A DNA stretch of 64,000 bases, from contig JAAEQC010000157.1 of the NCBI GenBank assembly GCA_024231905.1, forward strand, positions 1-64,000, given 5' to 3'. The number at the start of each line of letters is the position of its first letter. Position 1 is the first letter of the stretch. The stretch comes from a bacterium (GTDB lineage Bacteria; Krumholzibacteriota; Krumholzibacteriia; LZORAL124-64-63). A program made the position numbers and the translations under genes. The notes under the pieces were generated by a model. It did not search any database and was not told where the DNA came from. It was given only the letters and a program-made list of their open reading frames with translations. Shown in pieces: positions 24,340-32,075 of the stretch.

Positions 24340-24509
24340 TTTTTCTCCTTCCGTGGGTCGCCGTACTCCACCAGAACCTGGATGGGCGAGAGGTGACGGC
24401 GGCAAGCTGTCTGGCGGATCTCATCGAGTGCCGCCTTCGGGCCGGCGCGAAGCAGCTCCTCGAACAACTCCTCGGCGGCCTTGAATGACATTGCCTTCTC
24501 TTCGCTCAT
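24336..24509 (-). CDS. small helical hypothetical protein
   Basis: The 57-residue protein starts MSEEKAMSFKAAEELFEELL at an ATGA overlap with the upstream stop; an ATG seven codons earlier is less likely. It ends in a basic DPRKEKK. The helix-turn-helix-like RQTACRRHLSPIQVLVEYG segment is suggestive but too short to call. Confidence 0.5.
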   Translation of the reverse strand: MSEEKAMSFKAAEELFEELLRAGPKAALDEIRQTACRRHLSPIQVLVEYGDPRKEKK

Positions 24510-24715
24510 GAGGTGCCCGTGGTTCGCCATCCGCCATCAGGGCGACGCTCATATTGCCGGGTCTCGCAACGCCGCTCCGGGTCGTACGGGTCGATGTAGT
24601 CCAGGCCTGTCGCCGCGCCTCCGGTCACCGCGTCTGCGACGACCGCGACGGCAGCAACCGGCGCCATCACCACCACCAACCCACACCAGATTCCGAACTT
24701 GATCCACTGTCCCAT
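24506..24715 (-). CDS. small membrane protein
   Basis: The 69-residue protein starts MGQWIKFGIWCG and has one strong hydrophobic segment (GLVVVMAPVAAVAVVADAVTG), followed by a charged C-terminus with YDPERRCETRQYERR. It looks like a single-pass inner-membrane protein. GGAGCGACGAG lies upstream. Function unknown. Confidence 0.55.
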   Translation of the reverse strand: MGQWIKFGIWCGLVVVMAPVAAVAVVADAVTGGAATGLDYIDPYDPERRCETRQYERRPDGGWRTTGTS

Positions 24716-24729
24716 CTCGTCGCTCCTTT

Positions 24730-25623
24730 CTACTCCGGATCCTTCTCCGGTTGGATGAAAAACCACGCGGGCCGTGATGGGCTGGAAAACCCAGCCGCCT
24801 GGGCGTGCCCGCCGCCGCCGTATGTCTTCGCCACCTCGCTCACGTCGGCCGTGGTCGAGCGCAGGTTGTAGACGTAGCCATCGCGGGTCCGACGCCAGAC
24901 GCAGACGAACGCGCAGTCGCTCTTCTCGAGCAGCTTCGACGCAAGCTCAGAGTGCAGCACCGGGCCGTTGACCAGCAACACCTCCCGCGCCGGCCCCTCC
25001 GGTGGGATCCACTGAACCGTCTCCGCCTGCCTGGCCATGGAGGCGACCAGGATGTCGTTGTTCCGTAAGATAGCCTGGCCCTCTGTGGCGACCGCCGGCA
25101 GGCCAGCCTCGGCGATGCGCGCCAGCAGCTGGACCCAGGTGATGAGGTTCCGAGGCCAGCTGGCGAGCCAGGCCGAGATCTCCCGGCTCCGATCCATCTC
25201 CCATCGCCAGAGGTCGCGGTCTTGGACGTAGGAAACCAGGATCGCCAGCAGGTCCACCAGCTGCGGAGGTTCGTGCTGGAGGGCACCAAGGCCGAGCATC
25301 AGGTCGAACGCTATCTTTGCGCCGGACCTGGTCTCGTCGAACACGCAGAAATCCAGTCCCTCGCAGTTTGCCGCCGCCGTGCGGTGGTGATCCAAAACGT
25401 GGAGGTCGTGGGCCAGCGCATCGAGGCGCACCAGCGCATCCCTGGGATAGCTGAAGTCCACGATCCAGACGTCGCGGTCAATGATATCTTCGTCGCTCGG
25501 CGGGGCGTCGCCATACTGCGCCGGCAGCAGCTCCCCTTTCCGCCCGAGCCCAAACCACAAAACCATCGCGCCGCAGATTCCATCGGCGCAGCCAACATGG
25601 TGAATTATCAGGGGTTCTCGCAT
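24730..25623 (-). CDS. DHH/DHHA1-family phosphoesterase
   Basis: The 297-residue protein shows the DHH signatures HHVGCADG (8-15), VDFSYPRD (55-62), LDHHRTA (77-83) and YVQDRDLWRW, plus a DHHA1 end with GGGGHAQAAGF (about 269-279). Such enzymes use two metal ions to hydrolyse phosphodiester bonds in short RNAs, ssDNA or cyclic dinucleotides. This form (VGCADG, PAQYGD, DRDLWRW) resembles the oligoribonuclease-like DHH group. It starts in a TGATG overlap with the HTH gene upstream. A second, unrelated-looking DHH domain is part of the prohead protease protein. Confidence 0.8.
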   Translation of the reverse strand: MREPLIIHHVGCADGICGAMVLWFGLGRKGELLPAQYGDAPPSDEDIIDRDVWIVDFSYPRDALVRLDALAHDLHVLDHHRTAAANCEGLDFCVFDETRSGAKIAFDLMLGLGALQHEPPQLVDLLAILVSYVQDRDLWRWEMDRSREISAWLASWPRNLITWVQLLARIAEAGLPAVATEGQAILRNNDILVASMARQAETVQWIPPEGPAREVLLVNGPVLHSELASKLLEKSDCAFVCVWRRTRDGYVYNLRSTTADVSEVAKTYGGGGHAQAAGFSSPSRPAWFFIQPEKDPE

Positions 25624-25847
25624 CAGATCAGCTCCATCTGTTCGGCGTCGCGGTCGCCGGTCATCCCGAGAAAGAATGCGGCGGCGAGGGGGTTGGAAGA
25701 GACCCGGAGCGAAACATAGTCGGTCACGGTCTCCCTTTTTTCGTTTCGGTAAACGGTCGAGGCGGCGATGCCGAGGCGGCGCGCGAGCTTCCGGGCGCTG
25801 TCCATAGCAAAACCCCACCGCAGAAAACGGAGGTCCGAGCCGCTCAT
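25623..25847 (-). CDS. helix-turn-helix protein, putative regulator
   Basis: The 74-residue protein contains ARKLARRLGIAASTVYRNEK (about residues 18-37), a good helix-turn-helix of the type that recognises DNA, followed by a hydrophobic C-terminus. It overlaps the DHH gene as TGATG and the next upstream gene as ATGA. It may regulate this operon; no operator is evident next to it. Confidence 0.6.
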   Translation of the reverse strand: MSGSDLRFLRWGFAMDSARKLARRLGIAASTVYRNEKRETVTDYVSLRVSSNPLAAAFFLGMTGDRDAEQMELI

Positions 25848-26065
25848 TCCGGCCGCTCCGACTGCTGCCACTTCTTCAGCTCGGCGCGCATGTCTCGGAG
25901 TCCGCGGCGGGCATGGCCGAGGACCGCAGCCGGGACATGGAACACCCCGCACGCAGCAGTCACCACGCCGTGGAAGGCGTCGTCGAGCGACTCTCGGAGC
26001 ACCTCGCCCACGGCCAAGGTGATCGGCTCGAAATCGTTTCTGTCGTTGTCGGTCCAGTCTTGCAT
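25844..26065 (-). CDS. hypothetical protein
   Basis: The 73-residue protein (MQDWTDNDRNDFEPITLAVG...) is amphipathic and helical, ending AELKKWQQSERPE. AGGAATGAG lies before the ATG. No motif is recognised. Confidence 0.5.
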   Translation of the reverse strand: MQDWTDNDRNDFEPITLAVGEVLRESLDDAFHGVVTAACGVFHVPAAVLGHARRGLRDMRAELKKWQQSERPE

Positions 26066-26100
26066 CTCATTCCTCCAGTTTCTCGCCTGAACGCCAGGCG

Positions 26101-26517
26101 TTAAGTTTGATCCGGAAGCAGGGCCAGCACAGCGGCGAGGTGGCGCTCTTTGACCAGGCGGCGGCACCCGGGCCCGACGTTGAACGCCTTTCCCTGCGCC
26201 TTCATCAGCGCCTTGCGGACCTGGCTAATCAGCGCCTCGGCGGCCTCGGCACGGTCGATGTTGTGCACCAGGTTTTCCACGGTGCAATGACATCCGTCGT
26301 GGAAGGTCGGGCATCGCTCGGGATCCATCCCGTGCGGCCCGGTGAGCCCCTCGGCCTCCTGGCGGAGGCGGCGGTTTTCCTCGAGCAACTGCCGGGCGAT
26401 GCTGATGATCCCATTCGGTAGCATCGGACCCACTAGGCGCCGCACCTCGTAGTTGAAGCGGTGCTTCCGCTCGAGCGCATCAAGCTCGGCGGCGACAGGG
26501 TCTTTGTCAGCAGGCAT
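26101..26517 (-). CDS. coiled-coil hypothetical protein with CHC cluster
   Basis: The 138-residue protein has a helical centre (RQLLEENRRLRQEAEGL), then CPTFHDGCHCTVENLVHN, where Cys and His could bind a metal, and a helical end. Similar coiled-coil small proteins recur in this operon (for example 31274-31852). Function unknown. Confidence 0.55.
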   Translation of the reverse strand: MPADKDPVAAELDALERKHRFNYEVRRLVGPMLPNGIISIARQLLEENRRLRQEAEGLTGPHGMDPERCPTFHDGCHCTVENLVHNIDRAEAAEALISQVRKALMKAQGKAFNVGPGCRRLVKERHLAAVLALLPDQT

Positions 26518-26797
26518 CGTATTCGCTCCTCGTGTTTCCGCCCCGGCGGTCCCATTGGATCGCAGCGCGGAGCAGGTACCTCACGTCGCGCAGCTTCAGC
26601 ATCGGCTGGTGGCAGGTGTCGCCCCAGCCAAGATCGCCGCCGCATGCGCCATATGGCTGCAGCAGGCGGACGCGCAGGATCACCGCGATCTTCCCGCCGG
26701 TGAGCTGGTACGGCATCAGGCCGCGGGTGCTCGGCACCCGGCGCGCGCGCTTCCCGCAAAACCAGCAGCGGACCCGTGGGCGTGAACGGCGGCTCAC
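26507..26797 (-). CDS. zinc-finger-like hypothetical protein
   Basis: The 96-residue protein has CWFCGKRARRVP near the N-terminus and CGGDLGWGDTC in the middle, which may form a zinc-binding knuckle, plus a basic N-terminus. It overlaps its upstream neighbour by 4 bases and its downstream neighbour by 11. Confidence 0.55.
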   Translation of the reverse strand: MSRRSRPRVRCWFCGKRARRVPSTRGLMPYQLTGGKIAVILRVRLLQPYGACGGDLGWGDTCHQPMLKLRDVRYLLRAAIQWDRRGGNTRSEYDAC

Positions 26798-27270
26798 TCT
26801 AGCTCCCCTACCGTGCGAGCGGCCTCATAGGTCCGCTCGACATCCTCGCGGACCGCGAACTCTTTCTCGCAGGCCTCGCACTCGACCTCCACCGGGCCGT
26901 CGTCGCCGTGGTAGGTGACCAGCCCGAGGTCGCCACGGTCGCTGTTGTCCCAGGACTGGGTTTTGCCGCAGTGCGGGCAGCGGATCGACTCGGCCGCCTC
27001 GCGGTCGGCGGTGATCTTGTCGAGCGCATCGAATCGCCTGGGCTCCTGACGAGGGAAGTCGTCCTTTCTTAGCTCGATGTGCTCCAGGTACATCCCCCCG
27101 GTTTTGCCTTCAATCGACACCACCGGAGCGCCGTGGCCCAGCTCCCAAGCCGGGGTCCGGGTCCAAGATTTCACCGGTGGGAAGTCGTCCATTACCGGCA
27201 GCACAGGGTAGTAGGTCACCGGCGTTCCGATGGGGTACCTCTCGTTGAATTCGGCCGCTGTGATTTTCAT
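26794..27270 (-). CDS. zinc-ribbon hypothetical protein
   Basis: The 158-residue protein begins MKITAAEFNERYPIGTPVTY, a start seen in many small phage proteins with an SH3-like N-terminal fold. The C-terminal half has CPHCGKTQSW and CEACEKEF (about residues 99-133), a four-Cys zinc ribbon. ATGA overlap with the upstream gene. The role is unknown. Confidence 0.6.
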   Translation of the reverse strand: MKITAAEFNERYPIGTPVTYYPVLPVMDDFPPVKSWTRTPAWELGHGAPVVSIEGKTGGMYLEHIELRKDDFPRQEPRRFDALDKITADREAAESIRCPHCGKTQSWDNSDRGDLGLVTYHGDDGPVEVECEACEKEFAVREDVERTYEAARTVGELE

Positions 27271-27503
27271 GACGGCGCCTCGTCGAGCTGCAGCTCGGGG
27301 TTGTTGAGGATGGCTGGCCCGTGGTTGTAGATCGGATCGCGGCCCATCACAATGCGCCAGAGGTCCACCAGGCGGTGATGTCTCTTCTCCTCCGCCCACT
27401 TCGGGCAGTCGGACGGGTCGCCGATGTCCGGGCAGATCGGCAGATCGATGCAGTGATAGCACGGGTTCGCGCTGGGTCGGACCTCTTTTGGTGGTTTCGT
27501 CAT
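27267..27503 (-). CDS. Cys-rich hypothetical protein
   Basis: The 78-residue protein contains CYHCIDLPICPDIGDPSDCP, four closely spaced cysteines that could hold zinc or an iron-sulfur cluster, followed by a helical, acidic C-terminus. It overlaps both neighbours by 4 bases. Confidence 0.55.
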   Translation of the reverse strand: MTKPPKEVRPSANPCYHCIDLPICPDIGDPSDCPKWAEEKRHHRLVDLWRIVMGRDPIYNHGPAILNNPELQLDEAPS

Positions 27504-27781
27504 ATCGTCATCCTTCGTCGATGCGCCTCTGCAAAAACTCGAGTCCTTGCTGTTTTGCTGCGGGCACTCTTTTTTCTCCGAGCCAACTCTTTGAGATCCA
27601 TTCTGAGCCAGACCGACCTGCCCCGGCCATCATCCCCGTGTTCTGTATTCACAAAGACACGACGGCTCTCGTGGGCAAGGATGCAATCGGAACACGCCGG
27701 ACAGGCATAGAGGGATCCATCAACCCATGTGTGGTGACAGAAAGCACAGCCAGCGGTCGGATTATAATACGGTGCTGTCAT
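27500..27781 (-). CDS. zinc-finger-like hypothetical protein
   Basis: The 93-residue protein has CAFCHHTW and CPACSDC in its first 35 residues and a strongly basic C-terminus (RRKKSARSKTARTRVFAEAHRRR). Zinc plus positive charge suggests nucleic-acid binding. The chosen ATG at 27781 excludes an arginine-rich shadow upstream. Confidence 0.55.
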   Translation of the reverse strand: MTAPYYNPTAGCAFCHHTWVDGSLYACPACSDCILAHESRRVFVNTEHGDDGRGRSVWLRMDLKELARRKKSARSKTARTRVFAEAHRRRMTI

Positions 27782-27788
27782 TATTGTC

Positions 27789-28013
27789 TCACGCCTCCTT
27801 GAAGTCGGCCACGACCACCTCGGCCGGGCCATATGAATGCAGCTGCTTGCAGGTCGAGAAGCGCGGATCCATCCAGACCACCTCGCCCTCGTCGCCGGCC
27901 TCCGTCGACGCTAGCTCCCTGGCCGCTCGAGCATGAGGGGCCCGCACCACGACGGCAGCGAGACCGTCCCAACAGCAGTGTTCTTCTTTCAGTTTCAACA
28001 CCCAGAGCATCAT
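27789..28013 (-). CDS. small hypothetical protein
   Basis: The 74-residue protein starts MMLWVLKLKEEHCCWDGLAA, has a beta-alpha appearance and ends EVVVADFKEA. It follows its neighbour after 13 bases. No family is recognised. Confidence 0.5.
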   Translation of the reverse strand: MMLWVLKLKEEHCCWDGLAAVVVRAPHARAARELASTEAGDEGEVVWMDPRFSTCKQLHSYGPAEVVVADFKEA

Positions 28014-28026
28014 CGGTCGCCTCCGT

Positions 28027-28287
28027 CTACTCTTCGTCCTCGTCCTCGTCCCAAACCAGGAGCATCTTCGCCGCCGCCGTCGCCGCGGCCGTGCTGGCTA
28101 AATCGAGGTCCATCTCCAGCCCGGTCTCCGCGGCAGTAAACCCGCCCGGGTCTTGCACGCGGGCGAACCACTTGTAGATTTCTCCGACGCGGCGGATTGT
28201 GACATCCACCCAGTTCCCGACTACCTCTCCGGACCCCCACCAAACAAGGGGTTCTATTCCGAGATCGTCTTGGTCGATGCAGCTCAT
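28027..28287 (-). CDS. acidic hypothetical protein
   Basis: The 86-residue protein (MSCIDQDDLGIEPLVWW...) has a Trp-rich first half and a low-complexity Ala region followed by WDEDEDEE. The ATG overlaps the previous stop by 4 bases. Function unknown. Confidence 0.55.
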   Translation of the reverse strand: MSCIDQDDLGIEPLVWWGSGEVVGNWVDVTIRRVGEIYKWFARVQDPGGFTAAETGLEMDLDLASTAAATAAAKMLLVWDEDEDEE

Positions 28288-28751
28288 CCGTCCTCGCTTT
28301 TTTTCAGGGTCGCCCCTGGGTTGTTGGTCGGCATGCCGTCGCCAATAATGCGCAGGTGGACATGCCCGTCTTTCTCCGCGCGGGTCCGCGATGGCCCGTT
28401 TCGGATCGGGTCGATGATCTCCCGCATCAGCTTGTAGGTCCGACACTCGCCCTCCGGGGGCTCCTTCTCCTCGGCCAAATAGACCGCGGTGAGCTCATCC
28501 CACCGGTCGACCAGGGCGGCCCACACGGCGCTGCAGCTGCGCATCTTCCAGAGCTGCCGGCGAAGCTCGGGCTCGACCGCCAGCAGCCGGATACAGCGCC
28601 CCAGGTCCGGAGCGTCGTGCGGGTGCGACTGCGTCCAGCTCCCCAGCGCCGGGAAACCCATGATGTGCTCGACGATGGTGTTGCTCGAGATGCCGCGGTC
28701 CGTGCCGCGCAGCCAAGCGTCCAGGGATTCTGAAATTTCGTAGGTTGGCAT
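28284..28751 (-). CDS. hypothetical protein, helical
   Basis: The 155-residue protein starts MPTYEISESLDAWLRG in a TGATG overlap with the preceding small Cys gene. It is helical, with ELRRQLWKMRSCSAVWAALV and a C-terminal half rich in charged residues. I recall similar unassigned proteins in phages but no function. Confidence 0.55.
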   Translation of the reverse strand: MPTYEISESLDAWLRGTDRGISSNTIVEHIMGFPALGSWTQSHPHDAPDLGRCIRLLAVEPELRRQLWKMRSCSAVWAALVDRWDELTAVYLAEEKEPPEGECRTYKLMREIIDPIRNGPSRTRAEKDGHVHLRIIGDGMPTNNPGATLKKSEDG

Positions 28752-28906
28752 CAGTTGCACCTCGGGGCCGGCCGGGTTCGGGTTTTTTCCGTCAGCCTTC
28801 TGCTATGCTCCGCGTAGAGCTTGCACGAGCAAGCGCGCTCGTAGTGCCAGCGCCCAAGCGGGGTCTTGGTCTTCCGGTATTCCTTGTCGCAGCTGGGGCA
28901 CTTCAT
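28751..28906 (-). CDS. small Cys-containing protein
   Basis: The 51-residue protein starts MKCPSCDKEYRKTKTPLG and has a second Cys pair (ACSCKLY), so it may fold as a single zinc ribbon. It is basic. Its ATG overlaps the upstream stop (ATGA) and its stop overlaps the next ATG. Confidence 0.55.
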   Translation of the reverse strand: MKCPSCDKEYRKTKTPLGRWHYERACSCKLYAEHSRRLTEKTRTRPAPRCN

Positions 28907-29316
28907 CCGCTTTCCTCCTGGGGGCCCAGCTCCCGCGCGAACTCTTCGAGTGCAGCCATCGGGGTGGAGCCTGTGCTCCCTCCGCCGCAGGCCGGGCATA
29001 TGGCCAGGAACTGCGCACCTTGGTCGCCTCCGGGTCCTTCGTTGAGCAGCTCCACCAGGTCGTCGCACTCTCCGCACGTCGGCCATTTGAAAGGCGGGGC
29101 CAGCTCGAGCGCGGGAGGCGCGAGCCGTAGGTTTCCGTGGTGCTCGGTCGGACGAGTCCAGACCTGGGCCGTGCGCAGGTGCTCATCCGCCTCGTCCTGG
29201 GTTTTCGGCACCTCCACCCGCAGCTCGAGTTTCATCGGGTTCCAGGTGGCCGCCTCGCCGTTGGGCCCGAGATGGCATGGCGAGGGAGCGAGGATTCTTT
29301 GTATACGGCACTTCAT
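28903..29316 (-). CDS. zinc-ribbon hypothetical protein
   Basis: The 137-residue protein has CGECDDLVEL and CPACGGGS in the C-terminal half (about residues 83-115), likely one zinc ribbon, after an unrecognised N-terminus (MKCRIQRILAPSPC). AAGGAGCC lies before the ATG. ATGA overlaps at both ends. Confidence 0.55.
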   Translation of the reverse strand: MKCRIQRILAPSPCHLGPNGEAATWNPMKLELRVEVPKTQDEADEHLRTAQVWTRPTEHHGNLRLAPPALELAPPFKWPTCGECDDLVELLNEGPGGDQGAQFLAICPACGGGSTGSTPMAALEEFARELGPQEESG

Positions 29317-29588
29317 TCTGTTGGCTCCTTTTTTTTCGGCTCCATGAACGAGAGGTCGTCGTACTCCCGCCACGTGCCTGGCTCGTCGTCCGTCTGGTCG
29401 ATGAAGTCGGTGAGCTCTTCCGGGGGGCCACCGCAGGCCCTGCAGGAAACCGTGAAGTCGGCGCCCGTGACCGGACGCCACCGCGACACAAACTCCCCGT
29501 CGTCGCAGGACCGCCCGTTCCGCATGACCCCCGAGGCCACCTCGGCGACATCCTTCCCGCATTGCTGGCAGCGGATGATGTTGCTCAC
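29313..29588 (-). CDS. zinc-ribbon hypothetical protein
   Basis: The 91-residue protein has RCQQCGKDV at the start and SCRACGG at residues 48-54, consistent with a four-Cys zinc ribbon, and an acidic C-terminus ending in a Lys-rich KKKEP. It overlaps both neighbours by 4 bases. Confidence 0.55.
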   Translation of the reverse strand: MSNIIRCQQCGKDVAEVASGVMRNGRSCDDGEFVSRWRPVTGADFTVSCRACGGPPEELTDFIDQTDDEPGTWREYDDLSFMEPKKKEPTE

Positions 29589-29854
29589 TTCGTCGCTCCA
29601 ATCTTGGCCAGGTTCTTCAGGTCGCCGTTGTACTCCACCACCGACGACGCCAATTTTATGGCATCCGTCTCCAGCACCGCCACCGCATCCCCGCGCGTCC
29701 CGAAGCAGATTTCCTTCGCCTCAGCCTCGGTGTACCGGCCCGCCGCCTCCAGCGCCGAGTAGTATCCACTCCGGCTCGCGCCCCACCAAAGGGCCGCAGC
29801 ATCCCAGCCCGGGGAGTGCTTCACGCTCAGGATGAGGTACTTGCGCTCGCTCAT
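29585..29854 (-). CDS. hypothetical protein, small alpha/beta
   Basis: The 89-residue protein starts MSERKYLILSVKHSPGWDAAALWWGA and continues YTEAEAKEICFGTRGDAVAV. This resembles a small phage family with a conserved YLILSLKHS-type strand, but the function is unknown. ATGA overlaps on both sides. Confidence 0.6.
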   Translation of the reverse strand: MSERKYLILSVKHSPGWDAAALWWGASRSGYYSALEAAGRYTEAEAKEICFGTRGDAVAVLETDAIKLASSVVEYNGDLKNLAKIGATK

Positions 29855-30222
29855 CGGCCCAGCTTCCGGTCGGCCTCATCGAGCCGTTTTCGCGCTGCCT
29901 GCAGCAGCTCGAACTGGAAACCCGTCGGATTGCGCTCGTATGCCAACACTTCCCGGCGAAGGGCCTCGTAGCTCGCCCGCAGTGAAACGCCGACACTGAG
30001 ATCGCCGAGCAGCCGCAGGATCAGGTTGTTGAGCGTCCCGGGAGTGAGGTGGATGTTGCTGCGCCGGATCCGCGCCTCGAGCACACCGCGCTCCGCCCCC
30101 GTTGTTCTTGGCTTGGGCAGGTGGTCGAAGTCGAGATCGAACGCCGTGCAGTACTCCACCGGGAGCTGCGGCTGGCTGCAGGTCTCGCATTTCCGCTCCG
30201 CTGTTTTTTCGTCGTTGCTCAT
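29851..30222 (-). CDS. hypothetical protein with N-terminal Cys pair
   Basis: The 123-residue protein starts MSNDEKTAERKCETCSQPQLP and then is mostly helical (SYEALRREVLAYERNPTGF, ELLQAARKRLDEADRK). The single CETC could join a metal site with another subunit. It overlaps both neighbours by 4 bases. Confidence 0.55.
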   Translation of the reverse strand: MSNDEKTAERKCETCSQPQLPVEYCTAFDLDFDHLPKPRTTGAERGVLEARIRRSNIHLTPGTLNNLILRLLGDLSVGVSLRASYEALRREVLAYERNPTGFQFELLQAARKRLDEADRKLGR

Positions 30223-30518
30223 CCCTGCTCCTTTTTTCCGGCCTGCTCTTTCAGCCAGGTCATCCGTTGCGACAGCGCAATCCAGGCGGGCCGCGGGATC
30301 CAATGCAGGTGCAGCACGCACCCCTCCACGCTGCACCGCATGTTGTCGGGCACCGCCCCGTCGAGGTCGTCGTCCGCCGCGCCGCCGCAGTGCGGGCACG
30401 GGACATCACCCTTCTTTCGCAGCTCTTTGCAGCGGTCGCGGTCCCGGCAGCGGTGGTTCCCGGGCCAAACCGGCTCGAGTTCGGCGTGGACTCCGTTCCC
30501 GCATTGGATGCACTTCAT
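30219..30518 (-). CDS. multi-Cys zinc-binding hypothetical protein
   Basis: The 99-residue protein starts MKCIQCGNGVHAELE and has further CRDRDRC, CPHCGG and CSVEGC pairs, enough for two zinc sites. The C-terminal tail is amphipathic. AAGGGTTGAGG lies upstream. Role unknown. Confidence 0.55.
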   Translation of the reverse strand: MKCIQCGNGVHAELEPVWPGNHRCRDRDRCKELRKKGDVPCPHCGGAADDDLDGAVPDNMRCSVEGCVLHLHWIPRPAWIALSQRMTWLKEQAGKKEQG

Positions 30519-30526
30519 GAAAAACC

Positions 30527-30946
30527 TCAACCCTTCGCCTCGGCGAGAATCCCCAGCACTCTCGCGGTCGCCCGGATGTTCTCCATCTCCTCGCCGTAGC
30601 CCCAGCGCCCGCCCTCGGCATCCGGGTGATTTCTCCAAGGCCCCAAAGCACCGTGCCAGAGCTGCTTCCCGCTGAGCACGTATTCCCGAAGCGCCAACAC
30701 CAACTCCCTCAGCGTCCCACCGTGAGTAAAGCCCCGCCGCAAGATGGTCCCGGGCCCGTGCAAATACAGACGCTTGTCGTTCCACCGCTGATTCCACCAG
30801 AGCCGACCCCGAGCGTCCATGTCCATGAAATCAGTCTCGCGGCCGAACGCGAAAAACCGACGGCCCAGGGCTGAGATCAAGACCACCAGGCAGTTGACAT
30901 GCCGGAGTCGCTCGCCGCGGACCACCCGCCAATTCTTAGCCATCAT
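30527..30946 (-). CDS. hypothetical protein, Trp/Arg-rich
   Basis: The 139-residue protein (MAKNWRVVRGERLRHVN after a first Met) contains WWNQRWNDKRLYLHGPG and GKQLWHGALGPWRNHP. It is basic and Trp-rich. The two Met codons at 30946 and 30943 are equally possible starts. It overlaps the preceding gene by 11 bases. No family. Confidence 0.5.
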   Translation of the reverse strand: MMAKNWRVVRGERLRHVNCLVVLISALGRRFFAFGRETDFMDMDARGRLWWNQRWNDKRLYLHGPGTILRRGFTHGGTLRELVLALREYVLSGKQLWHGALGPWRNHPDAEGGRWGYGEEMENIRATARVLGILAEAKG

Positions 30947-31121
30947 CGGCCTCCTTTCCTGTCTTCGCTGCTTCAGCTATCCCGGCCAACAACTCCTCTT
31001 TGAGTTCACCGTGAACCGGCGCCACCGAAATCCCCCACACCGTCCCGCAGCGCACGCAGTGCTGCGCCGCGTAGATATCCGTCTGGCCCTTCTCAAGGTA
31101 GACCCGGATAATTTCCAGCAC
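30936..31121 (-). CDS. 3' part of a probably frameshifted Cys protein
   Basis: From a GTG at 31121 this frame encodes 61 residues with coding-like composition (VYLEKGQTDIYAAQHCVRC, CGTVWGISV, ending KTGKEADDG). There is a stop just upstream in the same frame. It is better explained as the C-terminal part of the gene that starts at 31270 (see the pseudogene entry). Confidence 0.45.
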   Translation of the reverse strand: MLEIIRVYLEKGQTDIYAAQHCVRCGTVWGISVAPVHGELKEELLAGIAEAAKTGKEADDG

Positions 31122-31270
31122 ATGATTGTCCCCATCGGGCAGCGGTGCCTCGTAGCCCTATCAAGCCGCACCCTCTCCCCGCGCGGTGGGCCACCGGGGA
31201 CCGTAAGTACTATTTTTCGCCCTGCCTCGATGGCCTCGGCGCACTTGGTGGCCAGTTCCTGCAGTTGCAT
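30936..31270 (-). pseudogene. reconstructed gene broken by a one-base frameshift in a G run
   Basis: An ATG at 31270, directly after the stop of the upstream gene, opens MQLQELATKCAEAIEAGRK and IVLTVPGGPPRGERVRLDR. After that the frame turns Arg/Ser/Trp-rich like a shadow, while the -1 frame continues GYEAPLPDGDNHVLEIIRVY. Adding one G to the GGG at 31156-31158 would join both into one protein of about 111 residues with CVRCG. It is either a real -1 slip, a mutation or an assembly error. Confidence 0.5.
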
Positions 31271-31273
31271 CAC

Positions 31274-31852
31274 CTATCCCTCCCCTTCGAGTTGGGCGTA
31301 GTAGGCCGGGCTCAGCGCCCTGTCCAGGCGGCCGCACAGTTCCTCCGCTTCATGTTCTCCGGTGCCGGTGATTGCATCGGACCCGCAGAGCGGGCAGACC
31401 TCGGACTCGTTGCAGGTCTGCATTATTTCACCGGCCATGGCGGCGACCGTCTGCAGTTGCTCAGTCCTCTGCCTCTCCGCCTCGAGCTGCTCCGCCAGGT
31501 GGCGCGCCGCGTCCTGGGCCTCACAGGCCATCCGCTCCCAGACCTTGGACTCTCGACGGGACTGGGCCCACATGCAGGCTGCTTTCCAGCCCCAGACTTG
31601 CGCGGCCAGGCGGCGCTCCTTGATCTGCTTCGCGAACTGTTCCACGTTGTACTGGTTCACCTCTGCGGCGGTCTTGTAGTTGTCGCGTGCACGACTGACC
31701 GCGGCGAGCTCGCCGCGGAGACGAGTGCATTCGGCCAAGGCGTGCTGCGCCTCCTCCACGGCCGCCTCGGCGTGTTCCTCGGGGCTGATGTGGTCATAGA
31801 GTTCTGTCTCTGCTACCGACCCATCCCAGAACGGGTCCATCTGCTTATCCAT
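31274..31852 (-). CDS. coiled-coil protein with C-terminal Cys pair
   Basis: The 192-residue protein starts MDKQMDPFWDG. It has a long coiled coil (about residues 20-150, for example EQLEAERQRTEQLQTVAAM) and a CPLCGSD near residue 165. GGAGCAGAAAC lies before the ATG, inside the end of the preceding gene. Function unknown. Confidence 0.6.
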   Translation of the reverse strand: MDKQMDPFWDGSVAETELYDHISPEEHAEAAVEEAQHALAECTRLRGELAAVSRARDNYKTAAEVNQYNVEQFAKQIKERRLAAQVWGWKAACMWAQSRRESKVWERMACEAQDAARHLAEQLEAERQRTEQLQTVAAMAGEIMQTCNESEVCPLCGSDAITGTGEHEAEELCGRLDRALSPAYYAQLEGEG

Positions 31853-32075
31853 GTTTCTGCTCCTTATTGGCGGCGAGTTCGTCGCCGAAATGCAGGCGCG
31901 CAAGCAGGTGGAGCACCTGGCTCTCATGCATCACCACTGGCTCATCCATTCCGCCAGGGGACTCAGCGGCCCGCTTCTCTAACCACTCCGTTGCAGGGCT
32001 ATCGGCGCCGAACAGGGCCTGGGATCTCACGTGGTGGTATCCAATGGTGTCGCGCGGATATGTGGGCTGATTCAT
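31845..32075 (-). CDS. hypothetical protein ending in LAANKEQK
   Basis: The 76-residue protein (MNQPTYPRDTIGYHHVRSQ...) ends GDELAANKEQKHG. The bases encoding NKEQ are AATAAGGAGCAG, so they double as the ribosome-binding site of the next gene. The same arrangement occurs at the end of the upstream gene (32072-32350). Confidence 0.55.
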   Translation of the reverse strand: MNQPTYPRDTIGYHHVRSQALFGADSPATEWLEKRAAESPGGMDEPVVMHESQVLHLLARLHFGDELAANKEQKHG

